Assembly (NCBI RefSeq): GCF_030316825.1
Contig: NZ_JASZYU010000001.1
Span: 1,488,001-1,552,000 of the forward strand
Origin: Variovorax fucosicus
GTDB lineage: Bacteria > Pseudomonadota > Gammaproteobacteria > Burkholderiales > Burkholderiaceae_C
Length of the DNA: 64,000 nt
Direction of reading: 5' to 3'
In this document: in pieces, positions 25,342-32,726 of the stretch
Position numbering within the stretch: position 1 is the stretch's first letter
Layout of the letters: each line of letters starts with the position of its first letter
Made by a program: the position numbers and the translations under genes
The notes under the pieces: generated by a model
Database searches by the model: none
Told to the model about the DNA's origin: nothing
Seen by the model: only the letters and a program-made list of their open reading frames with translations

Positions 25342-26121
25342 TCAGCGCACCGGCGAGGTCGTGACGCCGCTGCCGGCGGGCGCCGGTGCCGCCGTACCGC
25401 CCGTCGAGGGCAGTGGCGCCATCGGCGGCAGCGGCACGCGCGCGGAAGAGGACGACGCCCCATCCTGCACTGGCGGCGGCGGTGCGCCGGTACCGCCCTG
25501 GCGGGCCTGCGTCGCGGCCAGGTCGGCATCGGAGACGACCTCGACCACCCGCACCACCTTCTGCACACCCGGCACGCCGCGCGTGATGTCGGTCGCGCGG
25601 TCGACCTCGCGGCGCGTGGCAATGCCCATGAGATAGACCACGCCGCGCTCGGTCACGACCTTGAACGCGTTGGCAAAGATGTCCTTCTGGTCGAGCAGCG
25701 AGGCCTTGACCTTGCCGGTGATGAAGGCGTCGTTGGAGCGCTGCGGCAGCGTGCTGCCCGGCCCGACGGTGATTTCATTGACGACCGAGCGCACGTTGTC
25801 GACCCGCGAAACCGACTCCTCGACGCGGCGCCGGTCGCCCTCGTTGCCGACCGTGCCCACCAGCAGCACCTGGCGGTTGAAGCTGATCACGGTGACGTTC
25901 ATGTCGTCGTTGGCGATGTCGCGCACGCGGGCCGCGCCACGCAGTTCGATGCCCTGGTCGTCGAGCTGGGCGCCCGAGGTGCGACGGTCGGTCGCCACCA
26001 TGCCGGCACCGGCGACGGCCGCCCCGCCGATCACCAGCGGCACGCAGCCCGCGAGGCCGGCCACCAGAGCGGCGCCGGCCGTGAGTGCGCACGCCAGGCG
26101 TTGAGTGGATGTCATCGTCAT
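25342..26121 (-). CDS. dolP: Dual BON-domain outer-membrane lipoprotein
   Basis: Envelope lipoprotein of 259 residues: lipobox LVAGLAGC (Cys26), then two BON domains (about 60-125, RGAARVRDIANDDMNVTVISF through VNEITVG, and 135-205, ITGKVKASLLDQKDIFANAFKVVT), then a Pro/Ala/Ser-rich tail of about 45 residues not found in the E. coli protein. DolP (YraP) supports outer-membrane integrity. The ATG at 26121 overlaps the diaA stop by 4 bp and has AGGAAG upstream. It ends the conserved rsmI-yraN-diaA-dolP neighbourhood. Confidence 0.89.
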   Translation of the reverse strand: MTMTSTQRLACALTAGAALVAGLAGCVPLVIGGAAVAGAGMVATDRRTSGAQLDDQGIELRGAARVRDIANDDMNVTVISFNRQVLLVGTVGNEGDRRRVEESVSRVDNVRSVVNEITVGPGSTLPQRSNDAFITGKVKASLLDQKDIFANAFKVVTERGVVYLMGIATRREVDRATDITRGVPGVQKVVRVVEVVSDADLAATQARQGGTGAPPPPVQDGASSSSARVPLPPMAPLPSTGGTAAPAPAGSGVTTSPVR

Positions 26122-26744
26122 AGGGAAACTTCCTGTTCTCCGAGTAGCTGGGCATCCACACCGTCGCACATGCAGTGCAGCGCGAGCAGGTGGACTTCGT
26201 GGATACGTGCCGCACGCTCGTGCGGCACACAGACCTGGACATCGGTTTCGCGCAGCGCGCGCCCGACCGCACCGCCGTTGCGCTCGCCACGGCCATCGCC
26301 CGGCGCATTGCCGAGCAGGGCGACCACGGTCATGTCGCGCGCATGGGCCGCCTCGACCGCGGCCAGCACGGCGGCGGATTGCCCGCTGGCGCTGATGGCC
26401 AGCAGCACGTCGCCGGCCTGGCCCAATGCGCGCACCTGGCGCGCCAGCCGGTCGGCATCGGCGGCTTCGGGCGTGTCGGCCAGCGGATCGGCGCTGTCGC
26501 CGGCCAGCGCAATGGCGCCGAGTTCGGGGCGCTCGCGCTCGAAGCGGCCGACGAACTGCGCCGCGAACTGCGCCGCGAGCAGGCCGGAGACGCCTGCGCC
26601 GCAGGCGAGTATCTTGCCGCCGCTGGTCACGCAGGCCAGCAGCGCCTGCATCGCTTGCGAAATGGGTTTGCTGAGGGCGGGCCCGGCCTGGTACTTGAGG
26701 TCGGCGCTGTCGATGAAGTGCTGCTGAATACGTTGCTCGAGCAT
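26118..26744 (-). CDS. diaA: SIS-domain phosphosugar-binding protein (DiaA/GmhA family)
   Basis: Sugar isomerase-fold protein, 208 residues. The SIS core is visible: GGKILACGAGVSGLLAAQFAA for the first loop, then VLLAISASGQSAAVLAAVEAA and an HEVHLLALHCMCDGVD C-terminal helix. In E. coli DiaA binds DnaA and helps start replication; GmhA isomerises sedoheptulose 7-phosphate. The position between yraN and dolP favours the DiaA role. The ATG at 26744 gives normal length; the longer ORF adds an unlikely basic leader. Confidence 0.87.
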   Translation of the reverse strand: MLEQRIQQHFIDSADLKYQAGPALSKPISQAMQALLACVTSGGKILACGAGVSGLLAAQFAAQFVGRFERERPELGAIALAGDSADPLADTPEAADADRLARQVRALGQAGDVLLAISASGQSAAVLAAVEAAHARDMTVVALLGNAPGDGRGERNGGAVGRALRETDVQVCVPHERAARIHEVHLLALHCMCDGVDAQLLGEQEVSL

Positions 26745-26785
26745 GTTGGCCCGGATGATAGCGACAGCCGGTGCAACAAATCGTG

Positions 26786-27169
26786 TTAGCCCGCGTCGAA
26801 CGCGCCCTGCAGCCACTCTATGCCGCCCCCCTCCACCAGCACCACGTCGAACCGGCAGGGCGGCCAGCTGCGCAGCTTCATGAGGTAGTGCCGCGCCGCG
26901 AACACGATGCGGCGCTGCTTGACGCCCGTGATGCTGCCGCCGGCACCGCCGTGCGTGCCGCTGGCGCGGCGGCGCACCTCCACGAAGACGAGCGTGCCGT
27001 CGCGCGGTGCGCGCATGATCAGGTCGATCTCGCCGCCCCCGCGCCCCGGGGTTCGATAATTGCGCGCGACGAGCAGCAGCCCGGCATCGAGCAAATGCGC
27101 GAGCGCCGCGTCTTCACCGGCGTCACCACGCTGTTTCGTCGTCCCTGATCTCTTGTTCTGGAGAAACAC
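26786..27169 (-). CDS. yraN: UPF0102/YraN family nuclease-like protein
   Basis: A 127-residue protein with the restriction-endonuclease-like core of the YraN family: TTKQRGDAGEDAALAHL, NYRTPGRGGGEIDLIM and the EVRRR strand (usual form FVEVK-R). It is probably a Holliday-junction or repair-linked nuclease, but the family remains poorly defined. I prefer the GTG at 27169, which has AGGGAG seven bases upstream; a GTG at 27208 would run well into the start of rsmI. Only 2 bp separate the two divergent start codons. Confidence 0.89.
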   Translation of the reverse strand: MFLQNKRSGTTKQRGDAGEDAALAHLLDAGLLLVARNYRTPGRGGGEIDLIMRAPRDGTLVFVEVRRRASGTHGGAGGSITGVKQRRIVFAARHYLMKLRSWPPCRFDVVLVEGGGIEWLQGAFDAG

Positions 27170-27171
27170 CC

Positions 27172-28113
27172 TTGAGCTCCCTGGCCCCCGCTTCGTTCGG
27201 CGCCGCACTGCAGGCGGCGCGCGATGCCGCGGGTGCGCAGCATTATCCGCAGGGCACGCTGTACGTGGTTGCCACGCCGATCGGCAACTTGGCCGACATC
27301 ACGCTGCGTGCGCTGCATGTGCTGGAAATCGTCGACGCGATCGCCTGCGAAGACACGCGCCACACGCAGAGCCTGCTGCGCGCCTACGGCATCGACCGGC
27401 CCGGTGCCCGCCTGCTCGCCGTGCACCAGCACAACGAGGCCGAGGCCGCACAGGGCGTGATCGCACGGCTCGCGCAGGGCGAACGCATCGCCTATGTGAG
27501 CGACGCCGGCACGCCGGGCGTGAGCGACCCCGGCGCCCGGCTCACGGCCGCGGTGCGCGAGGCCGGCCACCGCGTGCTGCCGCTGCCGGGCGCCAGCAGC
27601 GTCACCACGCTGCTGAGCGCGGCCGGGCTGGTCGGCAGCGAGGACGACGGCAGCGCTTTCGTGTTCGCCGGCTTCCTGCCGACCAAGGCTGGCGAGCGCG
27701 ATACCGCCGTGCAGCGCCTGGCGCACGAACCGCGCGCGGTACTGCTGCTGGAGGCGCCGCACCGCATCGAGGCCATGGCGAAGGCGCTGGCCGCGCTGGG
27801 CTCGCGCCGCGTGACGCTGGGCCGCGAGCTCACCAAGCAGTTCGAAGAAATCGCCACCGTCGCCGCGGAGGCGTTACCGGCCTGGCTCGCGGCCGGCCCG
27901 CAACGCACGCGCGGCGAATTCGCGCTGGTGCTGCATCCGTCCGCGAAAGCGGACGACGATGCGGGCGACGGCGAGCGCGTGCTGCGCCTGCTGCTGGCCG
28001 AGCTGCCGGTGAAGACCGCCGTCAAGCTCGCCGCCGAGATCACCGGCGCACCGCGCAACGCGCTGTACGACGCCGCGCTCAGGCTGCGCGATCAGGCGTC
28101 CAGCTCGGAATAG
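27172..28113 (+). CDS. rsmI: 16S rRNA (cytidine(1402)-2'-O)-methyltransferase
   Basis: SAM-dependent methyltransferase that modifies C1402 of 16S rRNA, tetrapyrrole-methylase fold, 313 residues. Family blocks: LYVVATPIGNLADITLRAL, CEDTRHTQSLL, YVSDAGTPGVSDPGARL, LPGASSVTTLLSAAGL and EITGAPRNALYDAAL. The start is TTG at 27172 with GGAG eight bases upstream; no ATG occurs before the first strand. Divergent from yraN with start codons 2 bp apart. Its 3' end overlaps the convergent GST gene by 22 bp. Confidence 0.94.
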   Translation: MSSLAPASFGAALQAARDAAGAQHYPQGTLYVVATPIGNLADITLRALHVLEIVDAIACEDTRHTQSLLRAYGIDRPGARLLAVHQHNEAEAAQGVIARLAQGERIAYVSDAGTPGVSDPGARLTAAVREAGHRVLPLPGASSVTTLLSAAGLVGSEDDGSAFVFAGFLPTKAGERDTAVQRLAHEPRAVLLLEAPHRIEAMAKALAALGSRRVTLGRELTKQFEEIATVAAEALPAWLAAGPQRTRGEFALVLHPSAKADDDAGDGERVLRLLLAELPVKTAVKLAAEITGAPRNALYDAALRLRDQASSSE

Positions 28114-28820
28114 CGCCGGAAGATCCCGTCTTCATTGAACGGGATGCGCCGCGGGCTGTGCAGGTACTCGTGGACGCGCTGGCGCCGCGCGACGTTGGTG
28201 TGCAGCTTGGCAACCGATGGCGTCTTGGCCAGCGCGCGCGCCGTGGCTTTCGGAAAGGCGTATTGCAGGCCCGCCACCAGCTGGAACAGCGACAGGTCGG
28301 CATAGCTCAGCGCGCTGCCGACAAGGTGCGTGTCGCCAGCCGGATTGCGCTGGAGCACCTGCTCGAACCAGCCGAGGAACTTGGGGATGCGCTCGTCGCG
28401 GAACGACTGCGCCACGCGCCGCGCCTCGGGCTGCTGGTCTTCGTAGTAGAGGCCGATGCCGACCGGATGGTGCGTGTCGTGCGCCTCGGCCACCACGTCG
28501 GCGATGGTCAGTTGCAGCTGGTGCGTCCAGATGCGCGCCTCTTCGCTTTCGCCCACCAGGTGCAGGCGCGGGCCGAGGTACAGCAGGATCGCCGCGGTCT
28601 GGCCGACGGTGATGTCGCCGTGCACCAGGAACGGTGGCGCAAAGGGCGCGAACGGGTTGTGCGGGTCGCGCACCCGGCGCATCAGCGCGGCCTCGCCACC
28701 GCCGGTGGCCGGCAACTCGCGCGCCACGTCGACATAGTCGACACCCGCCGCCTCGAGCGCGAGGCGAACGAATTCGCCGCGGCCCTGGATGGTGGGCCAG
28801 TAGTGCAGTTGGTAGGTCAT
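28092..28820 (-). CDS. Glutathione S-transferase
   Basis: A 242-residue GST with a thioredoxin-like N-terminal domain (YQLHYWPTIQGRGEFVRLALEAAG, cis-Pro in PFAPFAPPFLVHGD, then TVGQTAAILLYLG in place of the usual ES-AI motif) and an all-helical C-terminal domain with the N-capping segment SYADLSLFQLVAGL. Substrate unknown; it resembles the sigma/alpha-like GSTs that conjugate electrophiles. Stand-alone gene, convergent with rsmI. Confidence 0.9.
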   Translation of the reverse strand: MTYQLHYWPTIQGRGEFVRLALEAAGVDYVDVARELPATGGGEAALMRRVRDPHNPFAPFAPPFLVHGDITVGQTAAILLYLGPRLHLVGESEEARIWTHQLQLTIADVVAEAHDTHHPVGIGLYYEDQQPEARRVAQSFRDERIPKFLGWFEQVLQRNPAGDTHLVGSALSYADLSLFQLVAGLQYAFPKATARALAKTPSVAKLHTNVARRQRVHEYLHSPRRIPFNEDGIFRRYSELDA

Positions 28821-28919
28821 GGGAGGGTCGTTGGCGCTGTCGCCTTATTTTCAACGCAAGCTTCAAGCCAGCCCGGCTGCTGGCAAACTCCACCTCCTCA
28901 AAAAGAAGGACGCTTTTCG

Positions 28920-29675
28920 ATGACCCATGCCATCTACCCCTCGCTGAAGGGCCGCACTGTTTTCGTCTCGGGCGGCGCCTCGGGCATCGGCGCAGACGTG
29001 GTCGCGGCTTTTGCGGCGCAAGGCTCGAAAGTCGGCTTCGTCGACATCGACGAGACCGCCGGCCAGGCCCTGGCGCAGAAGCTCGGCGCCGACAGCGCGC
29101 TGTTCCAGCGCTGCGACGTGACCGACATCGCCGCACTGCGCGCCGCCATCGATGCGGTGCGCGCGCGCTTCGGCCCCATCGGCGCACTGGTCAACAACGC
29201 GGCCAACGACCATCGCCACAAGGTGGCCGACGTGACCCCCGAATTCTTCGACCGGACGGTGGCCGTCAACCTCAAGCACCAGTACTTCGCGGCCCAGGCC
29301 GTGGCGCCCGACATGGTGCAGCTGGGCGGCGGCAGCATCATCAACCTCGGCTCGGTGAGCTGGATGAACAAGAACACCGACCTCTCGGTCTACGCCATGT
29401 GCAAGTCGGCCGCGCAGGGCCTCACGCGCTCGCTGGCGCGCGACCTCGGCAAGCAGAACATCCGTGTCAACACGCTGGTGCCGGGCTGGGTCATGACCGA
29501 GCGGCAGCTCAAGCTGTGGGTGAAGCCCGAATCCGCCGCCGAGATCGACACCGCGCAATGCCTGCCCGGCCGCGTGATGGGCAGCGACATCGCATCCATG
29601 GCGCTGTTTCTCGCCGCCGACGACTCGCGCATGTGCAGCGCGCAGAACTTCGTCGTGGACGCCGGCTGGAGCTAA
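28920..29675 (+). CDS. Short-chain dehydrogenase/reductase (SDR)
   Basis: Classical SDR of 251 residues: cofactor loop FVSGGASGIGADVV, acidic residue in VDIDET (favours NAD), NNAAND, catalytic Ser in NLGSVSWMN and the YAMCK catalytic pair, then VNTLVPGWVMTER. The SVSWMNKN and PESAAEIDTAQCLPGRVM segments resemble sugar or aldose 1-dehydrogenases (galactose, arabinose, xylose type), but the substrate is an inference. The ATG at 28920 has AAGAAGGA upstream. Confidence 0.91.
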   Translation: MTHAIYPSLKGRTVFVSGGASGIGADVVAAFAAQGSKVGFVDIDETAGQALAQKLGADSALFQRCDVTDIAALRAAIDAVRARFGPIGALVNNAANDHRHKVADVTPEFFDRTVAVNLKHQYFAAQAVAPDMVQLGGGSIINLGSVSWMNKNTDLSVYAMCKSAAQGLTRSLARDLGKQNIRVNTLVPGWVMTERQLKLWVKPESAAEIDTAQCLPGRVMGSDIASMALFLAADDSRMCSAQNFVVDAGWS

Positions 29676-29739
29676 GCTAAGGCCCCCGCCAAGGCCGCCG
29701 CAGGCGCAGAATTCAGGTCTCGTCCGAAAGGAGGTGCCT

Positions 29740-30120
29740 ATGCTGATGGATGCCCCGGTAACCACCATGTTGCCCGTGAAGGATCTGGAGCGCGCCCGAC
29801 GCTTCTACGAAGGTTCGCTCGGCCTGCGGCCCGGCGAGCTGAAGCCCGATGGCAAGTTCACCTACGACTGCGGAGGCACCACGCTGGCGCTGTTTCCGAA
29901 AGAAGGCGGCACCAAGGCCGACCACACCGCCGTCAGCTTTCGGGTGCCCGACATCGCGGCGAGCATTGCTGAGTTAAAGCAGGCTGGCGTGGTGTTCGAG
30001 AACTACGACTTTCCGGGGCTGAAGACTGTGGAGCATGTCTGCGTGCTGGGCGCGGAAAAGGCGGCCTGGTTTCTCGATACTGAAGGCAACATCCTCTGTT
30101 TGCATCAGGATCTGGGGTAG
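29740..30120 (+). CDS. VOC family (glyoxalase/bleomycin-resistance fold) protein
   Basis: Single VOC domain, about 126 residues: TTMLPVKDLERARRFYEGSLG, then HTAVSFRVPDIAASIAELK and the C-terminal WFLDTEGNILCLHQ strand. It could be a small dioxygenase, an isomerase or a drug-binding protein. The AAAGGAGGT ribosome binding site ends at 29735 and supports the ATG at 29740; an in-frame ATG at 29746 is the alternative. It is the last clearly core-like gene before the low-GC island. Confidence 0.85.
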   Translation: MLMDAPVTTMLPVKDLERARRFYEGSLGLRPGELKPDGKFTYDCGGTTLALFPKEGGTKADHTAVSFRVPDIAASIAELKQAGVVFENYDFPGLKTVEHVCVLGAEKAAWFLDTEGNILCLHQDLG

Positions 30121-30380
30121 GGGATGGAGCAAGACCAATGCAATGCGCGCGCCGCGGCACGGCTGTAGCCAATCTACGGCGTCGCGCGCAACCTTGCCGA
30201 ACAGCTGCGGACGACGTTTGACGCATGGCTGAGCACAGTGAGGTGAAGCAGACACATGCCTGACAAAGTCTTCGTGCCTGCGGATGCGGACTTCGTACTG
30301 GTAATTCTGATGGGGCTGGCAATGTGCGCGCCCATCCGTAGGACGATCACGGAACGACAGCAAGCAGTCGAACGTTTACG
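30121..30380. other. Gene-poor junction before the low-GC island
   Basis: 260 bp between the VOC gene and the ADP-ribosylglycohydrolase gene. I see no convincing gene; a 42-codon ORF on the plus strand starts at 30256 but has no recognisable content. Base composition shifts from GC-rich to lower GC across this stretch, so it probably contains the island boundary. I could not find a copy of the tRNA-Arg 3' end here. Confidence 0.4.
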
Positions 30381-32063
30381 CTAGCTCCGCTTGAGGCGTG
30401 CTCGTCGGGCTTTTACAACGATTGCAGCGTAGCCCATAGCTAGCTCTAGGCCATTTGGTTGCTCGGCAAATCCTAGTAGGTGCGTCCCGATCAGCGCCGG
30501 GTCAAACTGAGCCCGAATGGCCAGGTCACTAAGTTCATCTAGCGATGGCAGATCGACACTTTTTTTCCGCGCAGGCTCATTCTTCTCAGTGAAATCTCTA
30601 CCAGGAGCTTGGTTAAACATGTCAGGAGTAGCGACTTGAGGGGGCATATGCGATCGGGCGAGAGCGTTCTTCGGGGACGTCTGTGGCAGCGGCCGTCGTC
30701 GATCAGGCAGTGAGTGAGGGGGGAGTTCCTTGAGCAAGACGCGACGCTTACAGAGAACAGTTTGTCCAAAAGAAAGACGCCCCCACTGCCAAACAGTTCC
30801 CTTTTGGTTCGAAGTGAACTCCTCCCCAAAATTCTCTAACGCGCCAAGACCAGCTATGGCAAGGCTCTCGCCAAATCGCCCTACCGAGTCAAGAGACGTT
30901 CTCGGCGGCTGCCAATAGAGCAGATCTGGATAAGTGAAGCTGACCCCTCCCTGCCCTTGGCTGATTGAAAAAAGTCTCATCGCCTCTCGTTCCAGATAAT
31001 CGTGATCCTGCACCCTTTCATTTGGCGGCGCTTGATCAAACCGTGCTCCCAGCAACGCGCCCGCCATCGTGGCTATGGTGTCCGTGTCACTGTGGAGCAG
31101 GTTCGCAACAACCTCTAAGGCTTTTTGCGGGCCGAGATCCTTGAGTAGCCAAGCTGCCGCTAAAGAGAAAAGACTGGCTTTAAGTCCCGAGCCGCGCTGA
31201 GCATCGCTAAAACCATCTAACGATTGAACGATCGATCGATACGCATCCTCGCGCCCCCCTTCGATCAAAGATATGGCGAATCCGACGGAGTGCGCCCATT
31301 CATCAGCCACGTCTAAAACTATGCTTTCCAGCGAACTGCCGCTATATTTCTCCCACGTTGGACGCCAGAACGTATTGAGATCAGGATCCCCCGCGATGAT
31401 TTCCGGAAGTCCCTGCACAACTTGGGCGAAGTCCATCCAATCACTCGGTTCAGGAATGACGCCCGTTCTCAATACATACGCCAACGTGGAAGCATGAATC
31501 ATTGCGCCGGCAATCCCACGCACATGTCCATGAGTACAGACCGCATTGCGAACGACGTCCGGCAGAAAGGATTTTTCGTTCGCGAGTTCTCCAGCGCACC
31601 AGACATGCGGCTGCACTCGCATAGCCGCGCCGTTGCCGCCCCCGGTCACGTAAGTGATGTCACCGTTGTTGAAAAAGTTGCTGAACCAGTTCGTGCCGCG
31701 ATTTGCTAATGAACTAGCCGCCGCCTTACTGCCACGTCCAGCACCGAGGGAATAAGTAAGCCAGATCGGTAGCTCGACTTTCGCAAAGGCCTCAACATCA
31801 AAGACCCCGTCCCCGCGAATGGCTCGAGAGACTGCTAACCTTAACTGCGTGTCATCCGAATAGCTACCTGCGTCAAGTTTCGCTAGAGCCCCAAAGCGCC
31901 CACCGACCATTCTTTTCCACGGCACCAACTGACGTGATGTGGGCTCGCCAATCCTTTGAGCAATCAAGCTTGGGTTGGCCAACTCGGTGGGGAAGCCTAG
32001 GGCATCGCCGTAAGCCGCCCATAGGCAGGATGAAATTGTTCGCAGCTTGCGAGAGTCGCTCAT
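30381..32063 (-). CDS. ADP-ribosylglycohydrolase (ARH/DraG fold) with C-terminal extension
   Basis: Predicted hydrolase that removes ADP-ribose from a target, 560 residues. The ARH motifs are all present: YGDALGFP (about 18-25), YSDDTQL (68-74, metal ligands), GGGNGAAMRVQP (141-152) and LHSDTDTIATMAGALLGA (323-340, second metal set). About 190 residues after the ARH domain are unassigned and include a basic, Pro-rich linker around 430-500. It follows the DarT-like gene by 9 bp in the same direction, which suggests it counters that transferase. The known DarT antitoxin, DarG, has a macrodomain instead. GC is lower than in flanking genes. Confidence 0.86.
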   Translation of the reverse strand: MSDSRKLRTISSCLWAAYGDALGFPTELANPSLIAQRIGEPTSRQLVPWKRMVGGRFGALAKLDAGSYSDDTQLRLAVSRAIRGDGVFDVEAFAKVELPIWLTYSLGAGRGSKAAASSLANRGTNWFSNFFNNGDITYVTGGGNGAAMRVQPHVWCAGELANEKSFLPDVVRNAVCTHGHVRGIAGAMIHASTLAYVLRTGVIPEPSDWMDFAQVVQGLPEIIAGDPDLNTFWRPTWEKYSGSSLESIVLDVADEWAHSVGFAISLIEGGREDAYRSIVQSLDGFSDAQRGSGLKASLFSLAAAWLLKDLGPQKALEVVANLLHSDTDTIATMAGALLGARFDQAPPNERVQDHDYLEREAMRLFSISQGQGGVSFTYPDLLYWQPPRTSLDSVGRFGESLAIAGLGALENFGEEFTSNQKGTVWQWGRLSFGQTVLCKRRVLLKELPPHSLPDRRRPLPQTSPKNALARSHMPPQVATPDMFNQAPGRDFTEKNEPARKKSVDLPSLDELSDLAIRAQFDPALIGTHLLGFAEQPNGLELAMGYAAIVVKARRARLKRS

Positions 32064-32072
32064 AGTTGAAGC

Positions 32073-32726
32073 CTACTTTATGCTGCCGAACAACTCGGGG
32101 CGCACCCGGATATCCACTGCCGGATGGCCGACCACCGAACATTGCGACGCAAGCTCGTCGGCGAATTCGTCAGCGGATACGTAGACCGCCTGTAGAAAGT
32201 CAGTTGAGAGTTCTCCTGGATAGAGAATCTCAGCTTGCGCGCAAGTGGTGAGCGCTGGCGACAGCGCGACATCCCGTTGAATGATTGAGCTACTACGCGA
32301 ACTGCTCCACTGAACAATCCGACGCCCAAATGCTGCCTCGAGTGCGTCGCCGCCTTGGTTGCGCTTAACACCGCTGTACATGTTATTCGTAGTAGTGAAA
32401 TAGACGCCCTGATGGTTAAGAATGTCTGGCGAGAAATCGAAGATGCACCACCAAAAATCCTTCTCTTTGTGCCAAGACCCAGCGGAAACGTTGAAGAACG
32501 ACTCGTTGATCCGCGAAATGGAGAGGTTCACGTAGTCGAGCCATTTCTCGTCCCGACTGCGATCAGCGGCGTTGGGCATAAAGATGTGCTCAAGCCTCTC
32601 GTCCTTGTTCAAACGCGCCCTCGCCTTGATAGCGCGTGCATCTAGAATTCCCAAAGAGCCTTTGTTGCTGGTGAAATGCAGAATCGATTCGATGCGGCGA
32701 GTAGCAATTATCTCGGCAATATTCAT
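32073..32726 (-). CDS. darT: DarT-like (DUF4433) ADP-ribosyltransferase
   Basis: Likely NAD-dependent ADP-ribosyltransferase acting on DNA bases, 217 residues. Resemblance to DarT: N-terminal ILHFTSNKGSLGIL (His17, NAD-binding start), the WLDYVNLSISRINESFF segment, WWCIFDFSPDILNHQGVYFTT, and a late AEILYP strand whose Glu166 sits where DarT has its catalytic glutamate. The assignment rests on these motifs, not on an alignment. Its ATG overlaps the helicase stop by 4 bp (ATGA), and the ADP-ribosylglycohydrolase follows 9 bp later, so the three genes form one unit. Confidence 0.76.
   Translation of the reverse strand: MNIAEIIATRRIESILHFTSNKGSLGILDARAIKARARLNKDERLEHIFMPNAADRSRDEKWLDYVNLSISRINESFFNVSAGSWHKEKDFWWCIFDFSPDILNHQGVYFTTTNNMYSGVKRNQGGDALEAAFGRRIVQWSSSRSSSIIQRDVALSPALTTCAQAEILYPGELSTDFLQAVYVSADEFADELASQCSVVGHPAVDIRVRPELFGSIK

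Noticed and set aside
30121-30380. Direct repeat of the tRNA-Arg 3' end as an attachment site
   Set aside because: I searched by eye for CCAGGAATCG- and GGTCCCGCC-type sequence and found no copy here; the far boundary remains unknown.
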